Below, in pieces: positions 35,803 to 43,209 of a DNA stretch of 64,000 nucleotides. Position numbers and translations under genes: made by a program. The first letter of the stretch is position 1; each line of letters starts with the position of its first letter. The notes under the pieces are model-generated. The model saw nothing but the letters and a program-made list of their open reading frames with translations, ran no database searches and was not told the origin of the DNA. The stretch is taken from contig QJWC01000094.1 in NCBI GenBank assembly GCA_003235475.1, positions 1 to 64,000 of the forward strand, written 5' to 3'. Origin of the DNA: Acidimicrobiia bacterium (GTDB taxonomy: Bacteria > Actinomycetota > Acidimicrobiia > Spongiisociales > UBA5794).

Positions 35803-36237
35803 ATGGCAGTAGGGGTGCAAATCACGTTCGACGCACACGACCCGGACGCGCTCGCCCGTTTCTGGATGGACGTTCTCGGATACGTCAGCCCGCCACCACC
35901 CGAGGGATTCGAGACTTGGCAGGACTGGGCCTCTGCAATGGGGATGCCTGAAGAGGACTGGAACAACGCGAGCGCCATCGAGGACCCGGACGGCGTGGGC
36001 CCGCGCATCTTCATCCAAAAGGTGCCCGAGTCGAAAACGGCCAAGAACCGCATGCATCTCGATGTTGCGGTCAGCGGTGGCCGCGGCGTGTCAATCGAAG
36101 AACGGAAGGCTCGAATCGATACGGAGGCGGATCGACTGGAGGCGCTCGGTGCGACCATCGTTGGCCCGCTCGCGGAGCGTGACGAGTACTGGGTCGTGAT
36201 GCAGGATCCGGAAGGCAACGAGTTCTGCCTCCACTGA
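35803..36237 (+). CDS. Glyoxalase/VOC-like domain protein
   Basis: The 144-residue product has the beta-alpha-beta-beta-beta VOC fold: MAVGVQITFDAHDPDALARFWMDVLGY, GPRIFIQKVPESKTAKNRMHLDVAV and VMQDPEGNEFCLH at the C-terminus. The His in MHLDVAV and Glu in EGNEFCLH are potential metal ligands. Substrate unknown. GAGGAGGACCC precedes the ATG, which lies 9 nt after the GT2 stop, so the two are likely one transcript. Confidence 0.85.
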   Translation: MAVGVQITFDAHDPDALARFWMDVLGYVSPPPPEGFETWQDWASAMGMPEEDWNNASAIEDPDGVGPRIFIQKVPESKTAKNRMHLDVAVSGGRGVSIEERKARIDTEADRLEALGATIVGPLAERDEYWVVMQDPEGNEFCLH

Positions 36238-36245
36238 CCCATCAG
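36234..36245. terminator. Dyad containing both stop codons of convergent VOC and Trm112 genes
   Basis: CTGA-CCCA-TCAG, four-base arms. Both stop codons lie in the arms. It is weak as a terminator alone. Confidence 0.3.
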
Positions 36246-36430
36246 CCCTGGCCCGGGAGCTCCGCTTCCTCTACGAGCATCACAGGGATCCCGTTCTCGA
36301 CGGCATAGGCGCGTCCGCACTCCCCCTGGCACACCAGCGCAGGCGGCGCCGGCCGCTCCGCGAGGTCGCCTGCGCATGCAGGGCATTGCATGATGGCAAG
36401 CAGGTCGGGCGAGATCAGGTGATCACCCAT
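36242..36430 (-). CDS. Trm112-family zinc-ribbon protein
   Basis: The 62-residue protein is a Trm112/YcaR-type ribbon: HLISPDLLAIMQCPAC, then CQGECGRAYAVENGIPVMLVEEA. Four Cys residues (CPAC and CQGEC) are zinc ligands. The bacterial members are small accessory proteins, and similar genes are often found next to manB in actinobacteria. ATG at 36430 overlaps the manB stop as ATGGGTGA; the ORF-track start adds seven residues. Function unknown. Confidence 0.85.
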   Translation of the reverse strand: MGDHLISPDLLAIMQCPACAGDLAERPAPPALVCQGECGRAYAVENGIPVMLVEEAELPGQG

Positions 36431-37763
36431 GCGCATCCTCGATGATGCCACCCACCGTGATGACGAGGTCCTGCACGCGCTCTGCGGTGGGCGCCTCGAC
36501 GTTGAGGCGAAGCACGGGTTCGGTGTTCGACGGCCGCACGTTGATCCATGCGTCGCCGAGGTCGACCGTCAGGCCGTCGAGCCTGTCCATCGAATGGTCC
36601 GAGAAGGCCGCCGCGACCCTGGCGTCGGCTGCCTGCTTGTCGTCGACATGGAAGTTGATCTCTCCGGATTGCGCGTACGGTTCGTACCGCTTGCGGAGCT
36701 CCGAAAGGTGCTCTCCGGCATCGGAGAGCACCCTGAGAAGCACCAGCAACGCCATGATGCCGCTGTCCGCCCGGAAATTGTCGCGGAAGTAGTAGTGGCC
36801 GGAGTGTTCGCCACCGAACACAGCCCCGGTCTCGGCCATCACCTTCTTGATGTACGAGTGCCCGACCCTCGTGCGCACCGGTACCCCGCCCGCGGCGCGC
36901 ACGGTCTCGGGCACGGCCCGCGAGCAGATGAGGTTGTGGACGATCGAGGCTCCGGGGTCACGCCGCAAGTACCAGTCAGCGATGATCGCGGTCGTCGTGG
37001 ACCCCGAAAGCGGGACGGAGAGGTCGTCGACGAAGAAGGCACGATCTGCGTCGCCATCGAAGGCCACACCGACATCCGGCTGTTTGTCGAGCATCAGGTT
37101 CGTCAGGTCGACGAGGTTCTCCGGTCGGAGGGGGTCCGGGTGATGGTTCGGGAATGTGCCATCCGGTTCGAGGTACAGCCCGAGCAGCTCCGCGGCGATG
37201 CCGTCGAACACCTGGGGCAGCACTGCACCCGCCATGCCGTTGCCGCCGTCCGCGGCCACGGTGAGGTTCCCGATCCCCGCGGCGCCGGTGGCAGCGATCA
37301 CATGCTCGACATATCCCGTGCGCAGGTCTGCCTCGACGACCGAACCGCGCACGCCTGACGGCCTGACGCCTTGCTCGGCGCGAGCTCGGATCTCGGCGAG
37401 CCCCGTTTCGTGGCCGATCGGTGCCGCTCCTGGCTGGCAGAACTTCATCCCGTTGTACTCGGGGGGATTGTGGGAAGCCGTGATGACGCATCCAGGGAGC
37501 TCGAGGGCGCCAGCCGCGTAGTACAGGAGGTCGGTGGGAATCCGCCCGATCATCCGCACGTCCACACCCTGGCTCGTTATCCCGTCGAGCACCGCCGCGA
37601 GGATCATCGGCGACGAGAGCCTGCAGTCGTGGCCGACGATCACCTCGTCAGCGTCGACGAAGCTCGCGAATGCAGCTCCGATCCGGGTTGCGGCCTCGCT
37701 GTCGAACTCGTCGGGAACGACGCCGCGCACGTCGTACGCCTTGATGATCGAGCCCAAGTCCAT
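36423..37763 (-). CDS. manB: Phosphomannomutase / phosphoglucomutase
   Basis: The 446-residue enzyme has all alpha-D-phosphohexomutase motifs: the phosphoserine loop CVITASHNPPEYNGMKF, the Mg loop VAFDGDADRAFFVD, the sugar loop FGGEHSGHYYF and the phosphate loop RPSNTEPVLRLNVE. It interconverts mannose-6-phosphate and mannose-1-phosphate (or the glucose forms), supplying GDP-mannose for envelope glycans. TAGACT lies 7 nt before the ATG (leaderless geometry). It is followed by an overlapping Trm112 gene. Confidence 0.95.
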   Translation of the reverse strand: MDLGSIIKAYDVRGVVPDEFDSEAATRIGAAFASFVDADEVIVGHDCRLSSPMILAAVLDGITSQGVDVRMIGRIPTDLLYYAAGALELPGCVITASHNPPEYNGMKFCQPGAAPIGHETGLAEIRARAEQGVRPSGVRGSVVEADLRTGYVEHVIAATGAAGIGNLTVAADGGNGMAGAVLPQVFDGIAAELLGLYLEPDGTFPNHHPDPLRPENLVDLTNLMLDKQPDVGVAFDGDADRAFFVDDLSVPLSGSTTTAIIADWYLRRDPGASIVHNLICSRAVPETVRAAGGVPVRTRVGHSYIKKVMAETGAVFGGEHSGHYYFRDNFRADSGIMALLVLLRVLSDAGEHLSELRKRYEPYAQSGEINFHVDDKQAADARVAAAFSDHSMDRLDGLTVDLGDAWINVRPSNTEPVLRLNVEAPTAERVQDLVITVGGIIEDAHG

Positions 37764-37835
37764 GGCGGGCAGTCTATGGACGGGCGCACCCGAGCAAAGA
37801 ACCGATCGCTTCGGGCATCGACCGCACCGCTGTGG

Positions 37836-38297
37836 CTAGCTGTTGGCCGGCTCCGGCTCGGCCTTCTCCCTCAGCGCCTTCCCGAACACGAGATCGCGGT
37901 ACCCCGCGAGCTTCGGGAGGATCAGAACGCCCGCAGCGAAGAGCAGTGCAATGTTGTAGCCCAGGGTCGAGAGCGGCCCGAACCACGAGTCGGCGATCCA
38001 AATGATGGCCGCGGATGCAAGGTACGCCGCGACGTTGACCCCGAAGAACGTGGCCGTTTCACGCCCCGATACCCGGCCGTCCTTCAATGCGAACGTCCAT
38101 CGGCGGTTGATGAGGTATGACATGAAGGTCGTGAGCGTGAACGACACCGTCAACGACCAGAACCAGGACCATCCCATCGCAAGGAAGACGTTGAACAACG
38201 CGAACGAGACAACGGTGTTGAAGACACCGACGATCGCGACCTTGACCGCCTGGACGGCCGACTCACGGTTGGCGAACGAGCTGAGATAGTTCTTCAT
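37836..38297 (-). CDS. GtrA-family membrane protein
   Basis: The 153-residue protein has four TM segments and the GtrA pattern: KVAIVGVFNTVVSFALFNVFLAM, TTFMSYLINRRWTFALKDG, FFGVNVAAYLASAAIIWI and LLFAAGVLILPKLAGYRDLVF. GtrA proteins are thought to flip polyprenyl-phosphate sugars made by GtrB-type enzymes. The start overlaps the upstream large membrane protein stop as ATGA. A GtrB-like gene (34840) is 3 kb away on the other strand. Confidence 0.9.
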   Translation of the reverse strand: MKNYLSSFANRESAVQAVKVAIVGVFNTVVSFALFNVFLAMGWSWFWSLTVSFTLTTFMSYLINRRWTFALKDGRVSGRETATFFGVNVAAYLASAAIIWIADSWFGPLSTLGYNIALLFAAGVLILPKLAGYRDLVFGKALREKAEPEPANS

Positions 38298-40540
38298 GTG
38301 CGCTCAGATCTCCGTTTCATGATCCGGCGACCGCCGTACGCCGCGAGGGCGAGCAAGGCGAGCACCGTGAGGGCTGTACCAACGGTTTCGACCCAAGTAC
38401 GGGAGAACTGAAGCGCAACATCGTCAGAGGTCGGGATGACCACCATGAGCGACGGCGCGGCGCGGTAGACACCCTCTGCCCCGTCAACGGTCCAGTTGGG
38501 GAAGTAGGAGACCTTGACGAGGTGCGGGACACCGACGGCCGTCGTCGTGAAGGCGACGTCTTCGTCGTCGAAGCGGGTCACCGTGGCCGACCCCGACGCG
38601 TCGTACGGGATGGGGTTCGACAGGCGTTCGTCGACCGAGGTCACCCTCCGCCACTCGGGCGGCCCGTCCTCGACCAGCCAGAGATCGAGGTTGTCGACAT
38701 CGTCGTACCACTCGAGCGCGGCGTCGACGAAGTCCTCCTGGCCGGCCCACACGACGGGTTCGTAGCGCGCGACCTCGATGCGTTCGGCATCCGGCAGCGC
38801 GAAGATCGTCCAGGGGGGCGATAGCGCGATCTCCTCGAGCCCGAAGTCACGCGCCGCGGTCGTGGCCTCCTCGGTGTACGAGATGTAGTAGTCGACGTCG
38901 TACACGGCAAGGTGCTTCGTGCCGCGATCGAAGTTGAGGCCGCGATAGTTGAGGCCGCGCACCGGATTCGACGGCCGCAAACTCACCTCCGAGGCGTTGA
39001 GGAAGTGGAACGGCGTCGTCAACGAACTCTCGAAGAAGACGCCCTCCATCGACGGGTGGCCGTCGGACCAGAACGGCAGGATCATGAGCGCCATCGGCGT
39101 CCCATACTTGTTCATGTCGCTGTTGATCTCCCACATCACCCGACCGTCCGGCAGGGCATCCACCTCCTGGAGCAGGCTCTGGTACTCCGGCCACGTCTGC
39201 TTGCCCTCGTAGCCCTCGTAGTTCCACTTGACCCAGCCGGGGAGGTCGTGCATCGAGAGAGCCACGGCGACGATCATCACGGCCACAGCGCCGATCCCGA
39301 ATGCCTTCGCAGCCGTGTCACGGGCGGAGAATCGCCTCGCGAACGACGCTGCTCCGAGGGCAATCGCCAGACCCGCGAAGGCATAGACGCCGAAGAACCA
39401 GTACGGCAGCAGTCGGGCGTTGTACAGCATCGTCAAACCGAAACGGGCGATGAGGAAGTACCCGGCGAGGGGCCACAGCATCATCCAGCCGAGGATGCCG
39501 ACGCGGTCCCGGCGCATCACGGTCCATGCGAGGCCGACGATCGCGACCGCGAGGACGGGCACCAGCTCGCCGGGGATGGGCGAACCGGGGTTCTGGTAGT
39601 TGCCCACGATCGTCTTCACCGGTGACCAACCCATGTCGGTCGTCATCCCACCGAGAACGCGAACGCCGAGGGCAAGCGACCAGAACGCAGACACCGCAAA
39701 ACCCACGACCCATGTGGCCCCGACGCCTATCGCCCCGGCCGTAGCCGCCCGAAGGCGTTTGCGATCGAACACGGCGACGGCCGGCGACAGGAACAGCGGA
39801 AGCACCGTCACCACGGCGACGATCGTCGTCACGATGTGCGAAAGGGCCGTCAGGCCGAGCACCAACCCGGCCCATGGGTTGAGCCTGACCCCCCGCCTGT
39901 AGTCACGCACCACCATTCCGACGTAGAGGATCGACAGCGCAAACGACCACGAGAACGCGAACTCTCCGGCAAGCGTCGATTTGATGTTCGCTCCGAAGAT
40001 CGAATAGCTCTCCATGAACACGAACAGGGAGGCGCCGACGCCTGCGACCGACGCGATGTACCTCGTGAATCCGAAGTACCGAAGCATGTGGTACGCGGCG
40101 ACGGGAAGCGCGACGAGCCCCGCGATCGTGACGAGCTTGAACGCCACGCCGTAGGGAAGGACGAAGTCGAGCATGACCGTCGCCAGCGCCGGCAGCGGGA
40201 AGTAGAAGTACAGCGCGGGGAACCCCGCGTACCAGTCCATGCTCCATCCGAGGATCCTCCCGGTGGGAAGGATGTTCTCCGCGAGCACTTTCGGGAGGAG
40301 CACGTGGGCGCCCATGTCGCCGCCGGTTGGCGTGTTGGCGACGAGCAGGTAAGGAAGCCGCCACAGGGACTGCCCTTCGCGAAGGATCGGGCCGAGCGCG
40401 CCCGACATCGTGAGCAGGATGAGCAACGTCGGTGCTGCGATCAAGCCCGCGGCGAACCACTTGGAGATCCGTGCGCGACGTGGCTGCGGATCCGGCGGAA
40501 GCGGGCGTTCGGGCGCCTCAGGCGGCGCGGTTGCGGTCAC
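38294..40540 (-). CDS. Large multi-TM envelope protein, GT-C glycosyltransferase-like
   Basis: The 748-residue product has a Pro-rich cytoplasmic N-terminus, about 11-12 TM segments in the first ~450 residues and a large external domain of about 270 residues before a last TM (ALTVLALLALAAYGG). After TM1 comes NTPTGGDMGAHVLLPKVLAENIL, an acidic external loop like those of GT-C transferases and YfhO-like proteins. GTG at 40540 is 6 nt after TACCCT (leaderless geometry). It is coupled to gtrA, which suggests it transfers the lipid-linked sugar that GtrA flips; the acceptor is unknown. Confidence 0.75.
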   Translation of the reverse strand: MTATAPPEAPERPLPPDPQPRRARISKWFAAGLIAAPTLLILLTMSGALGPILREGQSLWRLPYLLVANTPTGGDMGAHVLLPKVLAENILPTGRILGWSMDWYAGFPALYFYFPLPALATVMLDFVLPYGVAFKLVTIAGLVALPVAAYHMLRYFGFTRYIASVAGVGASLFVFMESYSIFGANIKSTLAGEFAFSWSFALSILYVGMVVRDYRRGVRLNPWAGLVLGLTALSHIVTTIVAVVTVLPLFLSPAVAVFDRKRLRAATAGAIGVGATWVVGFAVSAFWSLALGVRVLGGMTTDMGWSPVKTIVGNYQNPGSPIPGELVPVLAVAIVGLAWTVMRRDRVGILGWMMLWPLAGYFLIARFGLTMLYNARLLPYWFFGVYAFAGLAIALGAASFARRFSARDTAAKAFGIGAVAVMIVAVALSMHDLPGWVKWNYEGYEGKQTWPEYQSLLQEVDALPDGRVMWEINSDMNKYGTPMALMILPFWSDGHPSMEGVFFESSLTTPFHFLNASEVSLRPSNPVRGLNYRGLNFDRGTKHLAVYDVDYYISYTEEATTAARDFGLEEIALSPPWTIFALPDAERIEVARYEPVVWAGQEDFVDAALEWYDDVDNLDLWLVEDGPPEWRRVTSVDERLSNPIPYDASGSATVTRFDDEDVAFTTTAVGVPHLVKVSYFPNWTVDGAEGVYRAAPSLMVVIPTSDDVALQFSRTWVETVGTALTVLALLALAAYGGRRIMKRRSERT

Positions 40541-40585
40541 GCGGCGAGGGTAGCGTCACGTTCCCGTTCAGCGAGGCGTGGGCAG

Positions 40586-40777
40586 TTATTCGGAAACGAG
40601 GTCGATGATGCCGTCGACCGCGACCGACTCGCCGCCACGGTTCCACCACCTGGCCTCGCACACGTGGCACGAATTGAAGATCGCTTCGGTGCCGTCAGGG
40701 AGCTTCATCTCGATTTGGATGACGGACTCTGACCTGCACTCAGCGCAGACCAAGCCTTCTGCGGTTGCCTTCCTCAA
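40586..40777 (-). CDS. Small four-cysteine zinc-ribbon protein
   Basis: The 63-residue product has two Cys pairs (CAEC and CHVC) about 20 residues apart, the spacing of a zinc ribbon, and a hydrophilic middle (VIQIEMKLPDGTEAIFNS). The start is TTG at 40777, supported by GGAGAGG five bases upstream; no in-frame ATG is nearby. It lies just downstream of the DUF6788-like gene. Function unknown. Confidence 0.65.
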   Translation of the reverse strand: MRKATAEGLVCAECRSESVIQIEMKLPDGTEAIFNSCHVCEARWWNRGGESVAVDGIIDLVSE

Positions 40778-40833
40778 TGGTTCCTCTCCATCCTGGCCGA
40801 GCCCTCGACCACCAAGCGTATTGCGTCACGCGC

Positions 40834-41124
40834 TCAACGCTCCTCGTCGTCCATCTCCGGTACATCGTGATCACGCCCGAGGTACTTCGAGCGCTGCCTG
40901 CCGTCCTCACTCCAATACGCGTAGACATATGGGCCATGGGGGCACGCCTGGCACGACACCTTGCCGCATCGCACCATCTTCTTCCGGATCTTCACGTCAG
41001 GTCCGAGATCCGGGAACTCGTGGCCGACGGACTCGAGCCTGGCGCGCGTCAGCATGAACAGCCGGCGAAGGTCAGACTCCTCCATCTCGCGCACAGCCTC
41101 GAGCACGTCACGGTCGATTGGCAT
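40834..41124 (-). CDS. DUF6788-like small cysteine protein
   Basis: The 96-residue protein has a helical N-terminus (DRDVLEAVREMEESDLRRLFMLTRARLESV) and a C-terminal motif CGKVSCQACPHGPYVYAYWSEDGRQRSKYLG. This CGK-CxxC-HGPY pattern is that of DUF6788, found in many bacterial proteins of unknown role, often near mobile genes, though none are seen here. The ATG is 1 nt from the DUF3499 stop, so the two are one transcript. Confidence 0.7.
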   Translation of the reverse strand: MPIDRDVLEAVREMEESDLRRLFMLTRARLESVGHEFPDLGPDVKIRKKMVRCGKVSCQACPHGPYVYAYWSEDGRQRSKYLGRDHDVPEMDDEER

Positions 41125-41125
41125 G

Positions 41126-41347
41126 TCAGGCCACGTCCCCGAAGAGCGTCAGATCCCCCGTGCGACGGTCGATCAACCGCCATCCGACGGGAGCGATGAA
41201 CCGGGTTGCGTGCGGCTCGCACAGGACCAGCCCTTCGAAGGAGGCTTCGTCCCCCCTTGCGTCTGCGAGGTACGCCTCCGCGGCGCGGTGGTTGTACGTG
41301 AGCACGCTCGTGGCTGCCTTGGCACATCGGACACATTGAACTGACAT
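41126..41347 (-). CDS. DUF3499-family protein
   Basis: The 73-residue product has the actinobacterial DUF3499 pattern: MSVQCVRCAKAATSVLTYNHRAAEAYLADA, then LCEPHATRFIAPVGWRLIDRRTG. Two Cys near the N-terminus and Cys-x2-His later may bind zinc. In mycobacteria the homologue (Rv3258c) lies beside manB and near fbiA, much as here. The ORF-track start at 41395 adds 16 unlikely residues; ATG at 41347 fits the family start. Confidence 0.85.
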   Translation of the reverse strand: MSVQCVRCAKAATSVLTYNHRAAEAYLADARGDEASFEGLVLCEPHATRFIAPVGWRLIDRRTGDLTLFGDVA

Positions 41348-41413
41348 TGCGCCGTGAAGGTAGGACGCGACAACCTCGGATCCAAGGATTTGCACCGCAT
41401 GGTTCGCGGGTGC

Positions 41414-41806
41414 CTATCCGCCGTGCGCGACTCCAGCTCGATCGAGGGACGACACGAGCCGTCGTCGTTTCGGGACACCGGAGAAGGTCGCTTCGACGCT
41501 TCCCTCTGCATCGAGCACCACTGTCAGCGGAACCGCGACGACGCCCCATTCCTCGAACCGGTGCGATTCGAGCTCATCGGTGATCTCCCGATAGCTGATC
41601 CCCTCTGACTGCAGGAGGGCGATCGTCTCCGTGCACGTGGTGCAGGTCGTGGACGTGAACAACACCACTCCCGGGAAGGAGGCCCCGGATCCGACATGGA
41701 CGTCGGGATGCGGAGGGTTGGTCATGCGGCGAACCACATGGCCCGCGAGGACGGCCGCAAGTGCGACAGCGATCACGATCCCGACGCGCGCAAGCTCGCC
41801 GGACAT
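41414..41806 (-). CDS. Membrane-anchored thioredoxin-like protein
   Basis: The 130-residue product has one N-terminal TM (VGIVIAVALAAVLAGHVV) and an external thioredoxin-like domain with a CxxC redox site in FTSTTCTTCTETIALLQ, followed by GISYREITDE and VPLTVVLDAEG. The cis-Pro before a beta strand (AVPLT) is in the right place. It is coupled to the DUF5719 gene by TGATG, so it may keep or form thiols in that exported partner. ATG at 41806 is preferred; the ORF-track start lies inside the upstream gene. Confidence 0.78.
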   Translation of the reverse strand: MSGELARVGIVIAVALAAVLAGHVVRRMTNPPHPDVHVGSGASFPGVVLFTSTTCTTCTETIALLQSEGISYREITDELESHRFEEWGVVAVPLTVVLDAEGSVEATFSGVPKRRRLVSSLDRAGVAHGG

Positions 41807-43209
41807 CAGATCGGGATGCCTGCGACCAGGGCGACGCCGCGATCGCCATCGATCGACCACGCAACGGTGATCGGCCTGTCTGCGGACAGGCGGTATCCGT
41901 ATATCCCGATGCCGACGTCGACGGGAATGCCGATGATCGAACCCGACTCCACGATTACGTCGTCGCCGACCGGGTATTCACCTTCAGAGAGGGCGCTGAA
42001 GTCGACCTGTGCGGTCTCGATGCCCGTGTTCATGATCCAAAGCGTGGTCTGGGAACCGGGCAGGGTGTCGACAGGAACGATCCATTCCGACGATGGGCGT
42101 GCGGAACCGACCGTCCCTGCCAGCCCGCGGATGAAGGTTTCGGGCGCACCTTCCGTGGTCGTCGTGGTGTCCTCGCCCGATCCGCCGAGCCCGTCGTCAT
42201 CCGGTATCGGAACCGTCGCCACCACGGCTGCTGCGATCGGCGATGTCGCTCTCACGCGAATTCCGTAGGGCGCCGCCGCGAGGTCGGACACCGGAATGAG
42301 CGCCGGTTCCGATGCATCCAGTACGACCTCCCGTGCGTTGGAGATGGTCCCAGCCTCTGTCACGATGTCGAGGGTCACGATGATCCCGTCGCCGCCCGCG
42401 CTCATCACCGAGACGAAGGGTTCCAGACCGCCTGCTGTCGCGATCGGGAACTCCCACGTCTCCGCAGGCGCTGTCCCCGGCCACATCGCCTCGCCTCGAT
42501 CGTCGATCCGGATCAGCGTCGGGATCACGATGCCCTTGGTCGCCGTGACGGTCAGAGAGAGCTCGTCTCGAAGCGGCAGATACGGCTCGAAGTCGATGGT
42601 GGTCCACGATCGTCCGGGCACATCGATCGACTGGAGGTCCGGTACCAGGTCGATGCTGAACTCGGAGTAGCCCGTGATCGAAACCTCGGCGTTGTCCGCA
42701 AATGGATTGAAGAGCCTCACCTGTGTCAGCGTGCCCGGCTTCGTCGAGCCGCCAGTGAGGTACCAGGTCTTCGGGGCGGACACGACACATTGGTCGGCCG
42801 CAATGAAGGCATCCGAGTACTCGACGGACACGGTCGCGGCTGGGCCATCCGAAATCTCAACCACTGCGGGCGACTCCCCAACCCGGAGCACATCTCCGGT
42901 GGATACAGAAGCCGCGCCGGGGCCGACCACGCTCGTCGATGCCGTCGATGGTTCCGCGTTGGCAAGCGGATCGAGGAGCGTGAGCGACACGTCGACGTCG
43001 GGTTCTGTCGCGAAGACGATGTCGGAGTCGACGATGTCTCCCGCCTCCACCCAGGGGCAGTACCAGACGCTCGGGGAGGCAACGGCACCGTCCGGAAGCG
43101 TGTCGTCCGTCCCGCCGAATCCCGGAGGCTCGGCGCCCGGTGGGGCCACCTGCACGAACCCGACGACGCCAATCGCCGCAGCAGCCACGAGCAGGAGCAA
43201 CCGCCTCAT
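41806..43209 (-). CDS. DUF5719-family secreted protein
   Basis: The 467-residue protein has a signal or anchor (LLLLVAAAAIGVVGFVQVA) and a mostly beta external part with repeated strands such as LTQVRLFNPFADNAEVSITGYSE and TTLWIMNTGIETAQVDFSAL. A Thr-rich linker (EDTTTTTEGAPETF) is at about residue 345. DUF5719 proteins are actinobacterial and are usually beside a very large GT2 glycosyltransferase, as here. ATGA overlaps couple it to the upstream gene and TGATG to the thioredoxin-like gene. No enzyme activity is predicted; it may assist that transferase. Confidence 0.8.
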   Translation of the reverse strand: MRRLLLLVAAAAIGVVGFVQVAPPGAEPPGFGGTDDTLPDGAVASPSVWYCPWVEAGDIVDSDIVFATEPDVDVSLTLLDPLANAEPSTASTSVVGPGAASVSTGDVLRVGESPAVVEISDGPAATVSVEYSDAFIAADQCVVSAPKTWYLTGGSTKPGTLTQVRLFNPFADNAEVSITGYSEFSIDLVPDLQSIDVPGRSWTTIDFEPYLPLRDELSLTVTATKGIVIPTLIRIDDRGEAMWPGTAPAETWEFPIATAGGLEPFVSVMSAGGDGIIVTLDIVTEAGTISNAREVVLDASEPALIPVSDLAAAPYGIRVRATSPIAAAVVATVPIPDDDGLGGSGEDTTTTTEGAPETFIRGLAGTVGSARPSSEWIVPVDTLPGSQTTLWIMNTGIETAQVDFSALSEGEYPVGDDVIVESGSIIGIPVDVGIGIYGYRLSADRPITVAWSIDGDRGVALVAGIPI